64,000 bases of DNA from an uncultured Aquimarina sp. (GTDB taxonomy: Bacteria; Bacteroidota; Bacteroidia; Flavobacteriales; Flavobacteriaceae): assembly GCA_947493035.1 (NCBI GenBank), contig CANLOW010000009.1:1-64000 (forward strand). Reading direction: 5' to 3'. The translations under genes were made by a program, and so were the position numbers. The notes under the pieces were generated by a model. It saw only the letters and a list, made by a program, of their open reading frames with translations, ran no database searches and was not told where the DNA came from. Of the stretch, positions 52,733 to 61,417 are shown in pieces. Every line of letters starts with the position of its first letter. Positions within the stretch are counted from its first letter, which is position 1.

Positions 52733-53425
52733 TTAAATTGTTTTTATGTATAAGTCTTGTAATTCTTGTGCAGTAATGTTATCTGTTTCGGCTGTATGAA
52801 TTAATGTCCCTTCTTTCATGATTCCTATTCTAGAACCTATATTTACCGCATTAAAAATGTCATGAGTAGCCATTAGAATACCTACTCCATTTTGGGATAA
52901 CACCTTACAGGTATTAGCAAACTCGACTGAAGCTTTTGGATCTAAACCAGAAGTAGGCTCATCCATTAGGATATATGATGCATTTTTAGATAGCGCTATT
53001 GCAATACCAACCTTTTGCCTCATTCCTTTTGAGTAAGTAGATAGTTTTTTTTCAAATGCTTCTTCTTGTAAATTCGCTTTATATAAAAATTGATCTAAGT
53101 CTTTTTTTGAGTAAACAAATCCAGCTAAGCGACTAAAAAAATCTAAATTTTCTAAAGCAGATAAATTACCATACAACTGCACAATTTCTGGGATATAAGC
53201 AATCTCTCTTAGTATCTTACTATTTTTTGTTACGGGTACTCCTTTGATTAAAGCATCTCCCGAAGTTGGGGAGAGTAATCCTAAAAAGAGATTAATAGTC
53301 GTTGTTTTCCCTGCTCCATTTTGACCTAAAAGACAAAATATTTCACCTGGTGCCACAGAAAAACTTAACTCTTTAAGCGCTATAGTATTACCATAACTTT
53401 TGGTTAGCTGATTAGCTTGTAGCAT
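52733..53425 (-). CDS. ABC transporter ATP-binding protein
   Basis: This 230-aa ATPase has Walker A GQNGAGKTTT (residues 34-43), signature YSKGMRQKVGIA and Walker B YILMDEPTSGLDP. It is the first gene of the leftward operon, whose other members are a TonB receptor and two DUF3526 permeases. The arrangement suggests a two-membrane system for uptake or handling of a metal complex. NosF-like copper systems have a similar ATPase and permease layout. Confidence 0.9.
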   Translation of the reverse strand: MLQANQLTKSYGNTIALKELSFSVAPGEIFCLLGQNGAGKTTTINLFLGLLSPTSGDALIKGVPVTKNSKILREIAYIPEIVQLYGNLSALENLDFFSRLAGFVYSKKDLDQFLYKANLQEEAFEKKLSTYSKGMRQKVGIAIALSKNASYILMDEPTSGLDPKASVEFANTCKVLSQNGVGILMATHDIFNAVNIGSRIGIMKEGTLIHTAETDNITAQELQDLYIKTI

Positions 53426-53499
53426 AATTATTACTATTTTTCATTTATTTATTAACTTCATTTGCCTAATACAATTAAGCGAAATGGTGCGCTTCACTT

Positions 53500-53557
53500 A
53501 TTGCAACTCGGTTGCAATATTATAATGAAATATCCTTTATTGCAACTATGTTGCATT
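53500..53557. promoter_or_regulatory. two palindromic operators, Fur/Zur-type box
   Basis: Box 1, ATTGCAAC-TCG-GTTGCAAT, at 53500-53518 is perfect. Box 2, ATTGCAAC-TAT-GTTGCAT, at 53539-53557 has one mismatched end. Their centres are 39 bp apart, in the shared region between the leftward ATPase operon and the rightward regulator gene. They would serve both promoters. Confidence 0.75.
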
Positions 53558-53569
53558 TATAATTATCTT

Positions 53570-53965
53570 ATGGGTGTAAATAGACAGACTAAACAAGTCA
53601 AAAAATTAATTCAGATTTTTGAAGAAAGCACAACAGCGATCGCTGTTGCCGATTTAGTAAAACGTGTTGATAAAGAAATGAATAAAAGCACGGTATATCG
53701 TGCTCTCAACAAACTTATGCAAGATGGAGTGGTACATTCTTTTACAGGAAAAGATGGATTAAAATGGTATACAAAATGTAATAATTGTTCTTGCGAAAAA
53801 CATGATGATGCACATCCTCATTTCCAATGTAAAATATGTAACGAGGTTAATTGTCTTCCCGTAAGCTTCAACGTACCCAATGTAAGTGGCTACAAGGTAG
53901 AATCTATCAATTTACTATTGATAGGTGAATGTCGTAATTGCTCTCAAGAAGAAAAGTCGAAATAA
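53570..53965 (+). CDS. Fur-family repressor, Zur-like
   Basis: This is a 131-aa metal-sensing repressor. The N-terminal winged helix (TAIAVADLVKRVDKEMNKST, VYRALNKLMQDGVV) is followed by the dimerisation domain. A structural zinc site (Cys87, Cys90, Cys121, Cys124) and a His/Cys-rich segment (CSCEKHDDAHPHF) form the sensor. His-rich loops of this type fit zinc (Zur) more than iron, but this is not certain. The start at 53570 follows the two palindromic boxes; an upstream in-frame start at 53462 would translate through the operators and is rejected. It probably represses its own gene and the divergent TonB/ABC operon. Confidence 0.85.
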   Translation: MGVNRQTKQVKKLIQIFEESTTAIAVADLVKRVDKEMNKSTVYRALNKLMQDGVVHSFTGKDGLKWYTKCNNCSCEKHDDAHPHFQCKICNEVNCLPVSFNVPNVSGYKVESINLLLIGECRNCSQEEKSK

Positions 53966-53985
53966 TTTACTCATTTATAACAAAA

Positions 53986-54012
53986 CCCTTACAAACTTAA
54001 TGTTTATAAGGG
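53986..54012 (+). terminator. terminator of the Fur/Zur-like gene
   Basis: CCCTTA/TAAGGG (53986-53991, 54007-54012) and inner AAAC/GTTT form a hairpin soon after the stop codon. Only a short T-containing stretch follows. Confidence 0.7.
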
Positions 54013-54373
54013 CTTAAATTAGTCTGTGGACTTAATGAAAGCTACATCGAACTTTTTAAAGGCAGATATTGAATTAATCATCTCAAAACCAATTGATATA
54101 AAACTGACCCAAATTCCTGAAATCTGAATAGATTCTAAAAAAGAATCAAAAAACTATAGGCTTACCAAAGACCTAAAGTTTCTGAATTAGGAAAAATAAG
54201 TATGAATAGTTATGAAGTATGGCTTTATAACAACTACCTATTTATTCTGTAACGGCAAATTTATTGGTAAATATAGATATTGCCAGTGCTTTGTATTTGA
54301 CAGTAATTTTTACAGATAATGATGGGGATTAAAAGATTTAAGCCTAATAATTATTCTTAGAGAGTACTGCACT
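54013..54373. other. intergenic stretch without an intact gene
   Basis: Only short frames are present, for example 30 codons from an ATG at about 54036. A small hairpin GATTCT/AGAATC lies near 54131-54147. The stretch may be decayed coding DNA, but no parent gene was recognised. Confidence 0.4.
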
Positions 54374-54835
54374 TTATATGGGCACAGCATAGTCATGTTT
54401 TATAACCCCCATTACAAATGTACTATGAGCACTCCCTATATTTTTAATTGAGCCTAAATCATTGAGTACAAAATCCTGATAATGTTTCATATCACTCACC
54501 ATCACCTTTAATCTAAAATCATAATCCCCTGAAATATTATAACACTCACATACATACTTGGAAGACATAATATCCTGTCCAAACTGATGCCCTATTTCTT
54601 TAGGATGCTCTTTTAAAATAATATCAAAGAAAACGATAAGTCCTTTACCAACTTTTTCGGCTTCCACCAATGCTACATATTTTTTGATGACTCCTTCTCT
54701 TTCCAAACGTTTGATTCTTTCATACACAGAAGTTAGTGATAGATTAACCTGTTGTGCAATTTCTTTTGTGGTCAATTTTCCACTTTATTGAAGCAATTCT
54801 AATAACTTCAAATCAATTTGGTCTAAATCGGACAC
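54374..54835 (-). pseudogene. Lrp/AsnC-family regulator interrupted by a stop codon
   Basis: The intact part (133 codons) has the AsnC helix-turn-helix second half (TTKEIAQQVNLSLTSVYERI, KRLEREGVIKK) and a complete RAM effector domain (GDYDFRLKVMV). Reading upstream in the same frame gives VSDLDQIDLKLLELLQ, then TAA (54785-54787 complement), then SGKLTTKEIA. Family members have Lys or a similar residue at that position, so one A-to-T change in AAA would explain it. Translation could restart at the TTG at 54773-54775 and give a protein lacking the first helix. It lies divergent to mesX-mesD. Confidence 0.75.
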
Positions 54836-54874
54836 AGATAAATTTTCTTTTTGTGAATTAAATCATCACAAAAA

Positions 54875-54953
54875 AAGATATTTAATCTAAAAAATTTATA
54901 AAAAAGGATAATTTATCTTATTTAAAAACAAAAGGTAATTAAATAATCTTTTG
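54875..54953. promoter_or_regulatory. three phased operator-like boxes between the Lrp-type gene and mesX
   Basis: AGAT-ATTTA-ATCT (54876-54888), GGAT-AATTT-ATCT (54906-54918) and CAAAAG/CTTTTG (54929-54953) are centred near 54882, 54912 and 54941. The near-30-bp spacing is about three helical turns. Lrp-type proteins bind phased AT-rich boxes of this kind. Confidence 0.6.
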
Positions 54954-55020
54954 TTTTAAAATTTGCAGGGTATAAAAACTATTCCACTAAATAAAATCAC
55001 TCATAGTAAAAGATTCAAGA

Positions 55021-56043
55021 ATGAACGAAAAATCAATTACTGAAAACACCCAGAATATCGTCAAGACTAATTTTTTATTCACACTAAAGAGCAGGCGTTT
55101 AGATGAAAACTATCACCCAGCAAACAATACGCGTTTAACAACCAACTTCGCAAACTTGGCTAGAGGTGCTAATCGTAAGCAAAACTTACGGAATGCTTTG
55201 AATATGATTAACAATCGATTCAATGCATTTGCTCATTTAGACAATCCAAAAGGTGATCGTTACCATGTAGAACTTGAAATCATGACAGTAACGTTGAGTA
55301 TTGATCATAAAAATAGTATTGACAATCTGCCAATGATGGAAGTTTTGAAAACGAATATTTTAGATCGTAAAACGAATCAGTATGTCGAAGGTGTTGCTGG
55401 AAATAATTTCTCCTCTTACGTCCGTGATTATGATTTCAGTGTTTTGTTGATCGAGTACAATAAAGATAAACCTGAATTTACTGTTCCAGAAAAGTTTGGT
55501 GACTTGCACGGTAAGCTTTATCAGTCTTTTGTAAGATCAGAGACATATAAAGAACACTTTAGGCAATCACCTATCATTTGCCTAAGTGTATCGGGTAACA
55601 AAACGTATACTCGCACTGGGTTTCAGCATCCAGTACTTGGTTTTGAGTACTTACAAGACGAATATTCTCTCACTGACGAATACTTCTCTAAAATGGGTAT
55701 GAAAGTTCGTTTTTTTATGCCGGCAAATAGTGTAGCACCAATGGCTTTTTATCATACTGGTGACCTACTTAAAGAGTATACTGATTTTGGATTGATCAGC
55801 TCAATCAGCACGATGGAGACTTTCCAAAAGATTTATCGCCCTGAAATTTACAATGCAAATTCTGTCGCTGGTAAAATCTTTCAACCTAGCCTTAAACATG
55901 AAGATTACTCACTGACACGTGTAGAGTATGACCGTGTTGAACGCAGCCAACTGGCCATTGAGCAGGGTAAATATTGTGAAGAATATTTTATCAAACCTTA
56001 CCAACATATTCTTCAGCAGTGGGCTGCCGATTTCGCTCTTTAA
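55021..56043 (+). CDS. mesX: MesX (DUF1852), partner of folate-independent methionine synthase
   Basis: This is a 340-aa DUF1852 protein. Conserved stretches include FLFTLKSRRLDENYHPANNT, NFANLARGANRKQNLRNALN and RFNAFAHLDNPKGDRYHVEL. DUF1852 (MesX) is needed for the oxygen-dependent MesD methionine synthase in bacteria such as Acinetobacter, and the two genes are nearly always adjacent. Here mesD starts 29 bp downstream. The neighbouring divergent Lrp-type gene suggests amino-acid-responsive control. Confidence 0.88.
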   Translation: MNEKSITENTQNIVKTNFLFTLKSRRLDENYHPANNTRLTTNFANLARGANRKQNLRNALNMINNRFNAFAHLDNPKGDRYHVELEIMTVTLSIDHKNSIDNLPMMEVLKTNILDRKTNQYVEGVAGNNFSSYVRDYDFSVLLIEYNKDKPEFTVPEKFGDLHGKLYQSFVRSETYKEHFRQSPIICLSVSGNKTYTRTGFQHPVLGFEYLQDEYSLTDEYFSKMGMKVRFFMPANSVAPMAFYHTGDLLKEYTDFGLISSISTMETFQKIYRPEIYNANSVAGKIFQPSLKHEDYSLTRVEYDRVERSQLAIEQGKYCEEYFIKPYQHILQQWAADFAL

Positions 56044-56072
56044 TCAATTTAAAACACTATAATCATATCATA

Positions 56073-57101
56073 ATGAGAAAATTATTACCAACCTCAATTG
56101 TTGGAAGTTTGCCCAAACCTGCATGGCTTGCACCTCCTGAAAAATTGTGGTCACCATGGAACTTAGAAGGGAATCAATTACTAGAAGGGAAACAAGATGC
56201 TTTGCGCATTGCATTGCAAGAGCAACAATTAGCAGGGCTAGATATCGTTTGCGATGGCGAACAAACACGTCAACATTTTGTAACGACTTTTATAGAGCAT
56301 TTAAGTGGTGTAGATTTTGAAAATCGTAAAACTGTAAAAATTCGTGATCGGTATAACGCGAGTGTTCCTGTTGTTAAAGGTGAGGTTACACGTCAAAAAG
56401 CAGTGTTTGTTGAAGATGCTAAATTTTTACGCAAACAGACTAACAAACCAATAAAGTGGGCATTACCAGGCCCCATGACCATGGTAGATACCTTGTATGA
56501 CGACCATTACAAAAGCCGAGAAAAATTGGCTTGGGAATTTGCAAAGGCACTCAATGAAGAAGCAAGAGAATTACAGGATGCAGGAGTAGATATTATACAG
56601 TTTGATGAACCTGCATTTAATGTGTTTTTTGAGGAAGTAAACGATTGGGGAATGGCAGCATTAGAAAGAGCCATTGAAGGTTTACATTGCGAAACTGCAG
56701 TCCATATCTGCTACGGCTATGGTATAAAAGCCAATAATGATTGGAAAAAAACATTAGGATCGGAATGGCATCAATACGAAGAAATTCTACCTAGTATTCA
56801 AAAGTCAAACATTGATATTGTATCATTAGAATGTCATGGTTCACGTGTGCCTTTTAATCTAATTGAACTCGTTCGTGGTAAAAAAGTAATGGTGGGCGCT
56901 ATTGATGTGTCAACCAACACCATTGAAACACCTGAAGAAGTAGCCGATACGCTACGTAAAGCACTTGAATTTGTAGATGCGGAAAATCTTTACCCATGTA
57001 CAAACTGTGGTATGGCTCCACTTTCTCGAGATTTAGCGATGGGTAAAGTTAGTGCTTTGAGTGCAGGGGCAGAAATCATACGTAAAGAACTTGGGATTTA
57101 G
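56073..57101 (+). CDS. mesD: MesD, folate-independent methionine synthase (MetE catalytic domain only)
   Basis: This is a 343-aa enzyme equivalent to the C-terminal half of MetE, lacking the N-terminal folate-binding half. Zinc ligands can be placed at His211 and Cys213 (VHICYG), Glu253 (SLECHG) and a Cys in PCTNCGM (Cys312). It methylates homocysteine, but the methyl donor of MesD is not known. The ATG at 56073 (MRKLLPTSIVGSLPKP) is the family start; an earlier in-frame ATG at 56019 lies inside mesX. Confidence 0.88.
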   Translation: MRKLLPTSIVGSLPKPAWLAPPEKLWSPWNLEGNQLLEGKQDALRIALQEQQLAGLDIVCDGEQTRQHFVTTFIEHLSGVDFENRKTVKIRDRYNASVPVVKGEVTRQKAVFVEDAKFLRKQTNKPIKWALPGPMTMVDTLYDDHYKSREKLAWEFAKALNEEARELQDAGVDIIQFDEPAFNVFFEEVNDWGMAALERAIEGLHCETAVHICYGYGIKANNDWKKTLGSEWHQYEEILPSIQKSNIDIVSLECHGSRVPFNLIELVRGKKVMVGAIDVSTNTIETPEEVADTLRKALEFVDAENLYPCTNCGMAPLSRDLAMGKVSALSAGAEIIRKELGI

Positions 57102-57153
57102 TTCTAATGTATTAAATAACCTAAGATCAACAGAAAAACATAGTAAGAACATT

Positions 57154-58149
57154 TTGAAGAAGTTATTAGAAATACTAAATAAAGTAGGTTTAAACGGTTT
57201 TATATTAATGATAGGTAGTATGATTCTACTTGCCTATTTTTTTCCTCAGCCGGGAATGATTAAAGAACCTATTTCACTAGGGGAAATTGCCAATGTTGGC
57301 GTTTCATTTATTTTTTTGTTTTATGGCTTAAAACTAAGTGTTGAAAAACTAAAGGCTGGACTTTCCAACTGGAAAATGCATATTATTGTTCAGTTGACCA
57401 CATTTTTATTTTTTCCACTGCTAGTTTTGGCATTTCGACCTTTTTTCGTGAAAACTGATTTAGAGTTGCTTTGGCTAGGTATCTTTTTTCTAGCAGCTTT
57501 ACCGTCAACTGTTTCATCTTCGATTGTTATGATTTCTATTGCAAAGGGCAACATTCCAGCAGCCATTTTCAATGCGAGCATTTCCAGTTTGATTGGGGTG
57601 GTGGCTACGCCACTATGGATAGGACTGTTCATCGCTTCGGCAACAGGCAGTTTTGATGTCAGCAATATTGTTTTAAAGTTGATTCTACAGGTTTTGTTAC
57701 CAGTGATTATCGGCATAAGCCTTAACTCCCGTTTTGGTACCATTGCCGAAAAATACAAAAAGCAACTAAAGTATTTCGATCAGGCAATCATCCTCACCAT
57801 TATTTATACCTCGTTTTGCAAGTCTTTTTCCGAACATCTTTTCGCAAGCTTCTCAGCTCTGGAACTTGCCGGACTTGCTGTAGGAATGATGACTTTGTTT
57901 TTTGCCGTATTCTTTTGTGTGGGATTACTAAGCAAGTGGTTTGGCTTTTCAAATGAAGACCGTATTACGGTCTTATTTTGTGGGTCTAAAAAGTCATTGG
58001 TACACGGAACGGTCATGTCAAAAGTACTCTTTCAGCATAGTACCATCACCGGAATAGTATTGTTACCACTCATGCTTTACCATGCCTTGCAATTGATTGC
58101 CGCCAGCATAATCGCTCAGCGTATGGCTAGACGAAAAGAAAAAGTATAA
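57154..58149 (+). CDS. bile acid:sodium symporter (BASS/SBF-like) family transporter
   Basis: This is a hydrophobic protein of about 331 aa with nine or ten membrane segments. Features include VGVSFIFLFYGLKLS, FLAALPSTVSSSIVMISIAK and the conserved GSKKSLVHGTVM of the YfeH/SBF-like branch. The TTG at 57154 (KKLLEILNKVGLNGF follows) seems the best start, because the only in-frame alternative upstream (GTG 57061) lies inside mesD. The family exports or imports organic anions with sodium. Being downstream of mesD, it may move a sulfur compound, but that is a guess. Confidence 0.82.
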   Translation: MKKLLEILNKVGLNGFILMIGSMILLAYFFPQPGMIKEPISLGEIANVGVSFIFLFYGLKLSVEKLKAGLSNWKMHIIVQLTTFLFFPLLVLAFRPFFVKTDLELLWLGIFFLAALPSTVSSSIVMISIAKGNIPAAIFNASISSLIGVVATPLWIGLFIASATGSFDVSNIVLKLILQVLLPVIIGISLNSRFGTIAEKYKKQLKYFDQAIILTIIYTSFCKSFSEHLFASFSALELAGLAVGMMTLFFAVFFCVGLLSKWFGFSNEDRITVLFCGSKKSLVHGTVMSKVLFQHSTITGIVLLPLMLYHALQLIAASIIAQRMARRKEKV

Positions 58150-58429
58150 TTTTCACAAAATGATACTGTGCATCAACAAAAAGTTCGATTACTAAGGGAA
58201 ATTTACAGGCTATTTTTCTCGGTAGACTTTAACCCGTTTTATGCATTAGAAAATCTATTACAGCTGCAATTTACTTCAAATATTAACGTAAACTGAGTTT
58301 TTTGATTTAACCATAGTGATACTATGCTAAAATTAAGAAAACACTAGTATTTATTGTATATCACAGCCTCATGTCGAAGTTCTAATACATAAAACGGACT
58401 TAACAAATATAAAGCTAGAAAAATATTAA

Positions 58430-59524
58430 ATGAAACTTTTAGAAAAAGTACAATTAGGAGGTATCAACCTAAAGAATAGAATGGCTATGGCAGCTATGAC
58501 CAGAGGTCGCGTAGACAGAAATGGCTTAGTGGGTGATATGACAGTAGAATACTACACCCAAAGGGCTGGTGCTGGTTTGATGTTAACCGAATCCATCCGA
58601 ATTAGTAAAGAAGCTACTGGTAGCCCGCTTACTCCAGGTATTTTCACAAATCAACAAATAGAAGCATGGAAGAAGGTAACAACTGCAGTACACGATAAAG
58701 GCGGTGTTATTATTGCACAGCTTTGGCATACCGGACGTATGGGACATTCTATCGACAGAAACGGCAAGCTTCCTCTTGCGCCATCCCCCATTCCTATAAA
58801 GGGAATGCAGCATTTTACCTCTCAGGGGAAAAAGGAATACGAAATACCTCGGGAAATGACAATCCCAGAAATCAAACAGACTATAAAGGACTTTGGCCAA
58901 GCCGCAAAAAATGCAATAGCAGCTGGGTTCGACGGCGTTCAATTGCACGCTGCTAATGGCTATCTGCCCAACCAGTTCTTAGCTGAAAGTGCCAACCAAA
59001 GGACAGATGAATATGGCGGTAGCATCCCTAATAAATCCCGTTTTGTGATAGAGATAATGCAGGAATTAATCAGTTCGGTAGGAAGTGAAAAGGTGGGTAT
59101 CAAAATATCTCCTTTCCATCCCTATGGTGATATTATACTGGATAACCCTTCTGCCACTTATTCCTATCTAATTGAAGAACTGAACAAACTAGACTTTGCC
59201 TATGTGGAAATTCAGAAGCGCAGTACATTTTTCCCTTCACCTGAACATTATGCAACCGTCAACGAAATTGAATTCTTTGGAAGGAAGATTCGCCATACAG
59301 TTATTGCTAATGCTGGATACGACAAGGCTTCTGCCGAAGCAGAACTTGAAAAAGGCATTGCAAATCTTATTTCCTTTGGCACATTATACATCGCAAACCC
59401 CGACCTGCCAGAACGGTTTGAAAGAAATTCAAGACTTAGTAAGCCGGACAGGGCAACAATGTTTGGTGGCGGGAAACGTGGCTATATTGATTATCCGTTT
59501 TTGTATCAACAAAATTCCCAATAA
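58430..59524 (+). CDS. NADH:flavin oxidoreductase, Old Yellow Enzyme family
   Basis: This 364-aa FMN enzyme reduces activated alkenes (enals, enones, nitro compounds). The barrel shows RMAMAAMTRGRVDRNGLVGD near the N-terminus, HTGRMGH, the substrate-binding HAANGYLPNQFL (the usual His-x-x-Asn pair), and ANQRTDEYGGSI. It is NemA-like in length. It stands alone with a 280-bp upstream gap and is probably induced by electrophiles. No regulator is seen next to it. Confidence 0.92.
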   Translation: MKLLEKVQLGGINLKNRMAMAAMTRGRVDRNGLVGDMTVEYYTQRAGAGLMLTESIRISKEATGSPLTPGIFTNQQIEAWKKVTTAVHDKGGVIIAQLWHTGRMGHSIDRNGKLPLAPSPIPIKGMQHFTSQGKKEYEIPREMTIPEIKQTIKDFGQAAKNAIAAGFDGVQLHAANGYLPNQFLAESANQRTDEYGGSIPNKSRFVIEIMQELISSVGSEKVGIKISPFHPYGDIILDNPSATYSYLIEELNKLDFAYVEIQKRSTFFPSPEHYATVNEIEFFGRKIRHTVIANAGYDKASAEAELEKGIANLISFGTLYIANPDLPERFERNSRLSKPDRATMFGGGKRGYIDYPFLYQQNSQ

Positions 59525-59777
59525 ATAAAAGATGAATTAAACTACCATCGTCTGCTGGACAAACAGGTTCGAGATTTTCTAAACAGATACAAAATAAAAT
59601 CAATACTTTAAGCCGCTATCACTTTGGAATATCCAAAGCTGAACTTCCGACTATTAAAAACTGGAATATGAATTAAAGTCTCTAGTGAATTATTGAGCAA
59701 AAATTTCTTAATATCTACCGAAGTTTCGTTTAATAAATTACGTCACCTTTCCTAAAAGCATATTGTTCAAAAAAGAA

Positions 59778-59812
59778 AAAACCTCACAAAACACACTGTT
59801 TTACAAGGTTTT
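59778..59812 (+). terminator. bidirectional terminator-like hairpin
   Basis: AAAACCT (59778-59784) and AGGTTTT (59806-59812) pair, and inner AAAAC/GTTTT extends the stem. Both flanks carry A or T runs, so it could stop transcription in either direction. Confidence 0.65.
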
Positions 59813-59820
59813 AATCTAAC

Positions 59821-59840
59821 CTGTGGAGTCGGAGGGAATG
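59821..59840. other. possible attachment site: tRNA 3'-end-like sequence
   Basis: The stretch GTGGAGTCGGAGGGAAT reads on the bottom strand as the acceptor and T-arm end of a tRNA gene, but no full cloverleaf surrounds it. Such 3'-end fragments are left by integration of elements at tRNA genes. It lies 165 bp upstream of a tyrosine recombinase gene. Confidence 0.5.
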
Positions 59841-60004
59841 TTTCCTTATCGTTTTAATTATTCAGTTTTAAGTGTTAAGTTGTTTTATTGCAATAGTTTG
59901 AAGTGTATTTATATAGCTTGTTTATATTTTTTTATAAAATAAGATATAAAACAATTTTCAACGATTCTGTCAACGCATTTGTAAACCGAATTTTATTGAA
60001 AATT

Positions 60005-61240
60005 ATGAAACATTCTTTTTTCTTAAGAAAGCCAAAAGGCACAACTGAGACATTAATTCTTTTCAATTGCTTCTTTAATGACGAAAAAAAGAAGTTTGTC
60101 TACTCTACAAAACAATCTATCCTTCCTGCACATTGGGATTTTGAAAATCGCCAACCTAAAAACAAAGGAAAAGGTATTGCGAATAACCATACTTCTATAG
60201 CTAAAACACTTCGAAAATATACCGACGAATTTTATCTTTTTCAATCTCGTTGTAGTCTTGGGGAATTAAAATTCGATAGTATATCTCTAAAAGAACACTT
60301 TGATAAAACCTTTGGTAATCACATAAAAAAGAGTTCTTTTTTTGAAGTCTACGATAAATTCACTCAAGAAAAAATCAAACTAAAAGAATGGAAACCTTCT
60401 ACTATAAAAAGGTATAGTAATATCAAAAATCTACTACTTGAATTTGAAAAAGCTTACAAATACAAACTAAACTTTAACCGCATTAATAAAAAGTTTTATA
60501 CCGAGTTTACCGATTATTGTTACGAATACAAAAACCACTATACCAATACATTCAGTAGAAATCTGGGATTAATCAAAACCTTTATGTTTTGGGCTACTAA
60601 AAACGAATACAACTTTAATATGGCATTTATCGATTTCAAAAAGCCTCAAAAAGTACTTACCCGAGAAGAAGCTTTATCACTAGAGCAAGTACAAGAGATA
60701 CACCGCTATAGCTGTAAAACAGAAAGTGCTCAAAAAATAAAAGATATATTTATTTTTCAATGCTTAACAGGTATGCGTTATGGTGAGCTAAAACGTATCA
60801 ACAAAAGGGTAATAAGTGATAAAAAATGTATTGTCCTTAAGGAAGAAAAAAACTCTAAGAAACAAGAACGCGAGATACCTTTATCTATTATCCCCTACTC
60901 GATTCTATTAAAATACAATTACCAGCTACCTTTACTTTCTAACCAAAAACAAAATGATGCTATTAAAGAAGTTATCAAAGAAATTGGGTATACACACGAT
61001 GTAGAATTTACGCGAACTAAAGGTGTTGAACAAACGACCTTTATTAAACCTTTCTACGAACGTATTTCAACACATACTGCCCGCAGAAGTTTTATCACCA
61101 TTATGAGAAATAATGGCATCGCTGATAAAACGATTATGAGTATTAGTGGACACAAAGACATCAAAACCTTTAACATGTACCATCAAGTAGATAATACTGC
61201 ACGTATTAATGCGGTGAATAAGGTGTTTTCTAATTTCTAA
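60005..61240 (+). CDS. tyrosine recombinase / integrase
   Basis: This 411-aa protein has an arm-binding N-terminus (residues 1-80), a SAM-like core-binding domain (about 105-205) and a catalytic domain with Arg258 (TGMRYGE), a Lys near 282, His357 and Arg360 (HTARRSF), His383 (SGHKDIK) and Tyr392 (NMYHQ). All catalytic residues are present. It belongs to the Bacteroidota integrase group of conjugative and genomic-island elements. The in-frame extension upstream of the ATG at 60005 does not fit the family. It lies between a tRNA-like fragment and a CRISPR array. Confidence 0.92.
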   Translation: MKHSFFLRKPKGTTETLILFNCFFNDEKKKFVYSTKQSILPAHWDFENRQPKNKGKGIANNHTSIAKTLRKYTDEFYLFQSRCSLGELKFDSISLKEHFDKTFGNHIKKSSFFEVYDKFTQEKIKLKEWKPSTIKRYSNIKNLLLEFEKAYKYKLNFNRINKKFYTEFTDYCYEYKNHYTNTFSRNLGLIKTFMFWATKNEYNFNMAFIDFKKPQKVLTREEALSLEQVQEIHRYSCKTESAQKIKDIFIFQCLTGMRYGELKRINKRVISDKKCIVLKEEKNSKKQEREIPLSIIPYSILLKYNYQLPLLSNQKQNDAIKEVIKEIGYTHDVEFTRTKGVEQTTFIKPFYERISTHTARRSFITIMRNNGIADKTIMSISGHKDIKTFNMYHQVDNTARINAVNKVFSNF

Positions 61241-61417
61241 TTAAAAATAAAAAGTTGTTCTATTAGAACTAAATAACACTTAACATTTTATATATTTACG
61301 TTAGTGTAGAACACTAAATTTATTCTTTGATTTTTTTTGGGTTTAAATAATATGAGGTTTACGATTTTTCAAAAACTTTGGAAACACCTTATTTTATTAA
61401 TGTTCCCAAAAAGCAGG
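61241..61417. promoter_or_regulatory. CRISPR leader region
   Basis: This AT-rich region between the recombinase gene and the first repeat contains a perfect palindrome TTAGTGT-AGA-ACACTAA (61301-61317). It ends at repeat 1, which is intact, whereas the opposite end of the array is degenerate, so this is most likely the leader side with the array promoter. Confidence 0.55.

Larger units (their letters stand above)
59525..60004. other. intergenic region before the recombinase
   Basis: No gene is seen. It holds the terminator-like element at 59778-59812 and the tRNA-3'-end-like sequence at 59821-59840. The recombinase promoter should lie in the AT-rich 59840-60004 part. Confidence 0.5.

Noticed and set aside
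53462-53569. N-terminal extension of the Fur-family gene
   Set aside because: It would run through the two operator palindromes and is unlike the family; the ATG at 53570 is the natural start.
59821-59840. A complete tRNA gene
   Set aside because: Only the acceptor/T-arm-like end is present; no D-arm or anticodon arm can be folded from the flanking DNA.
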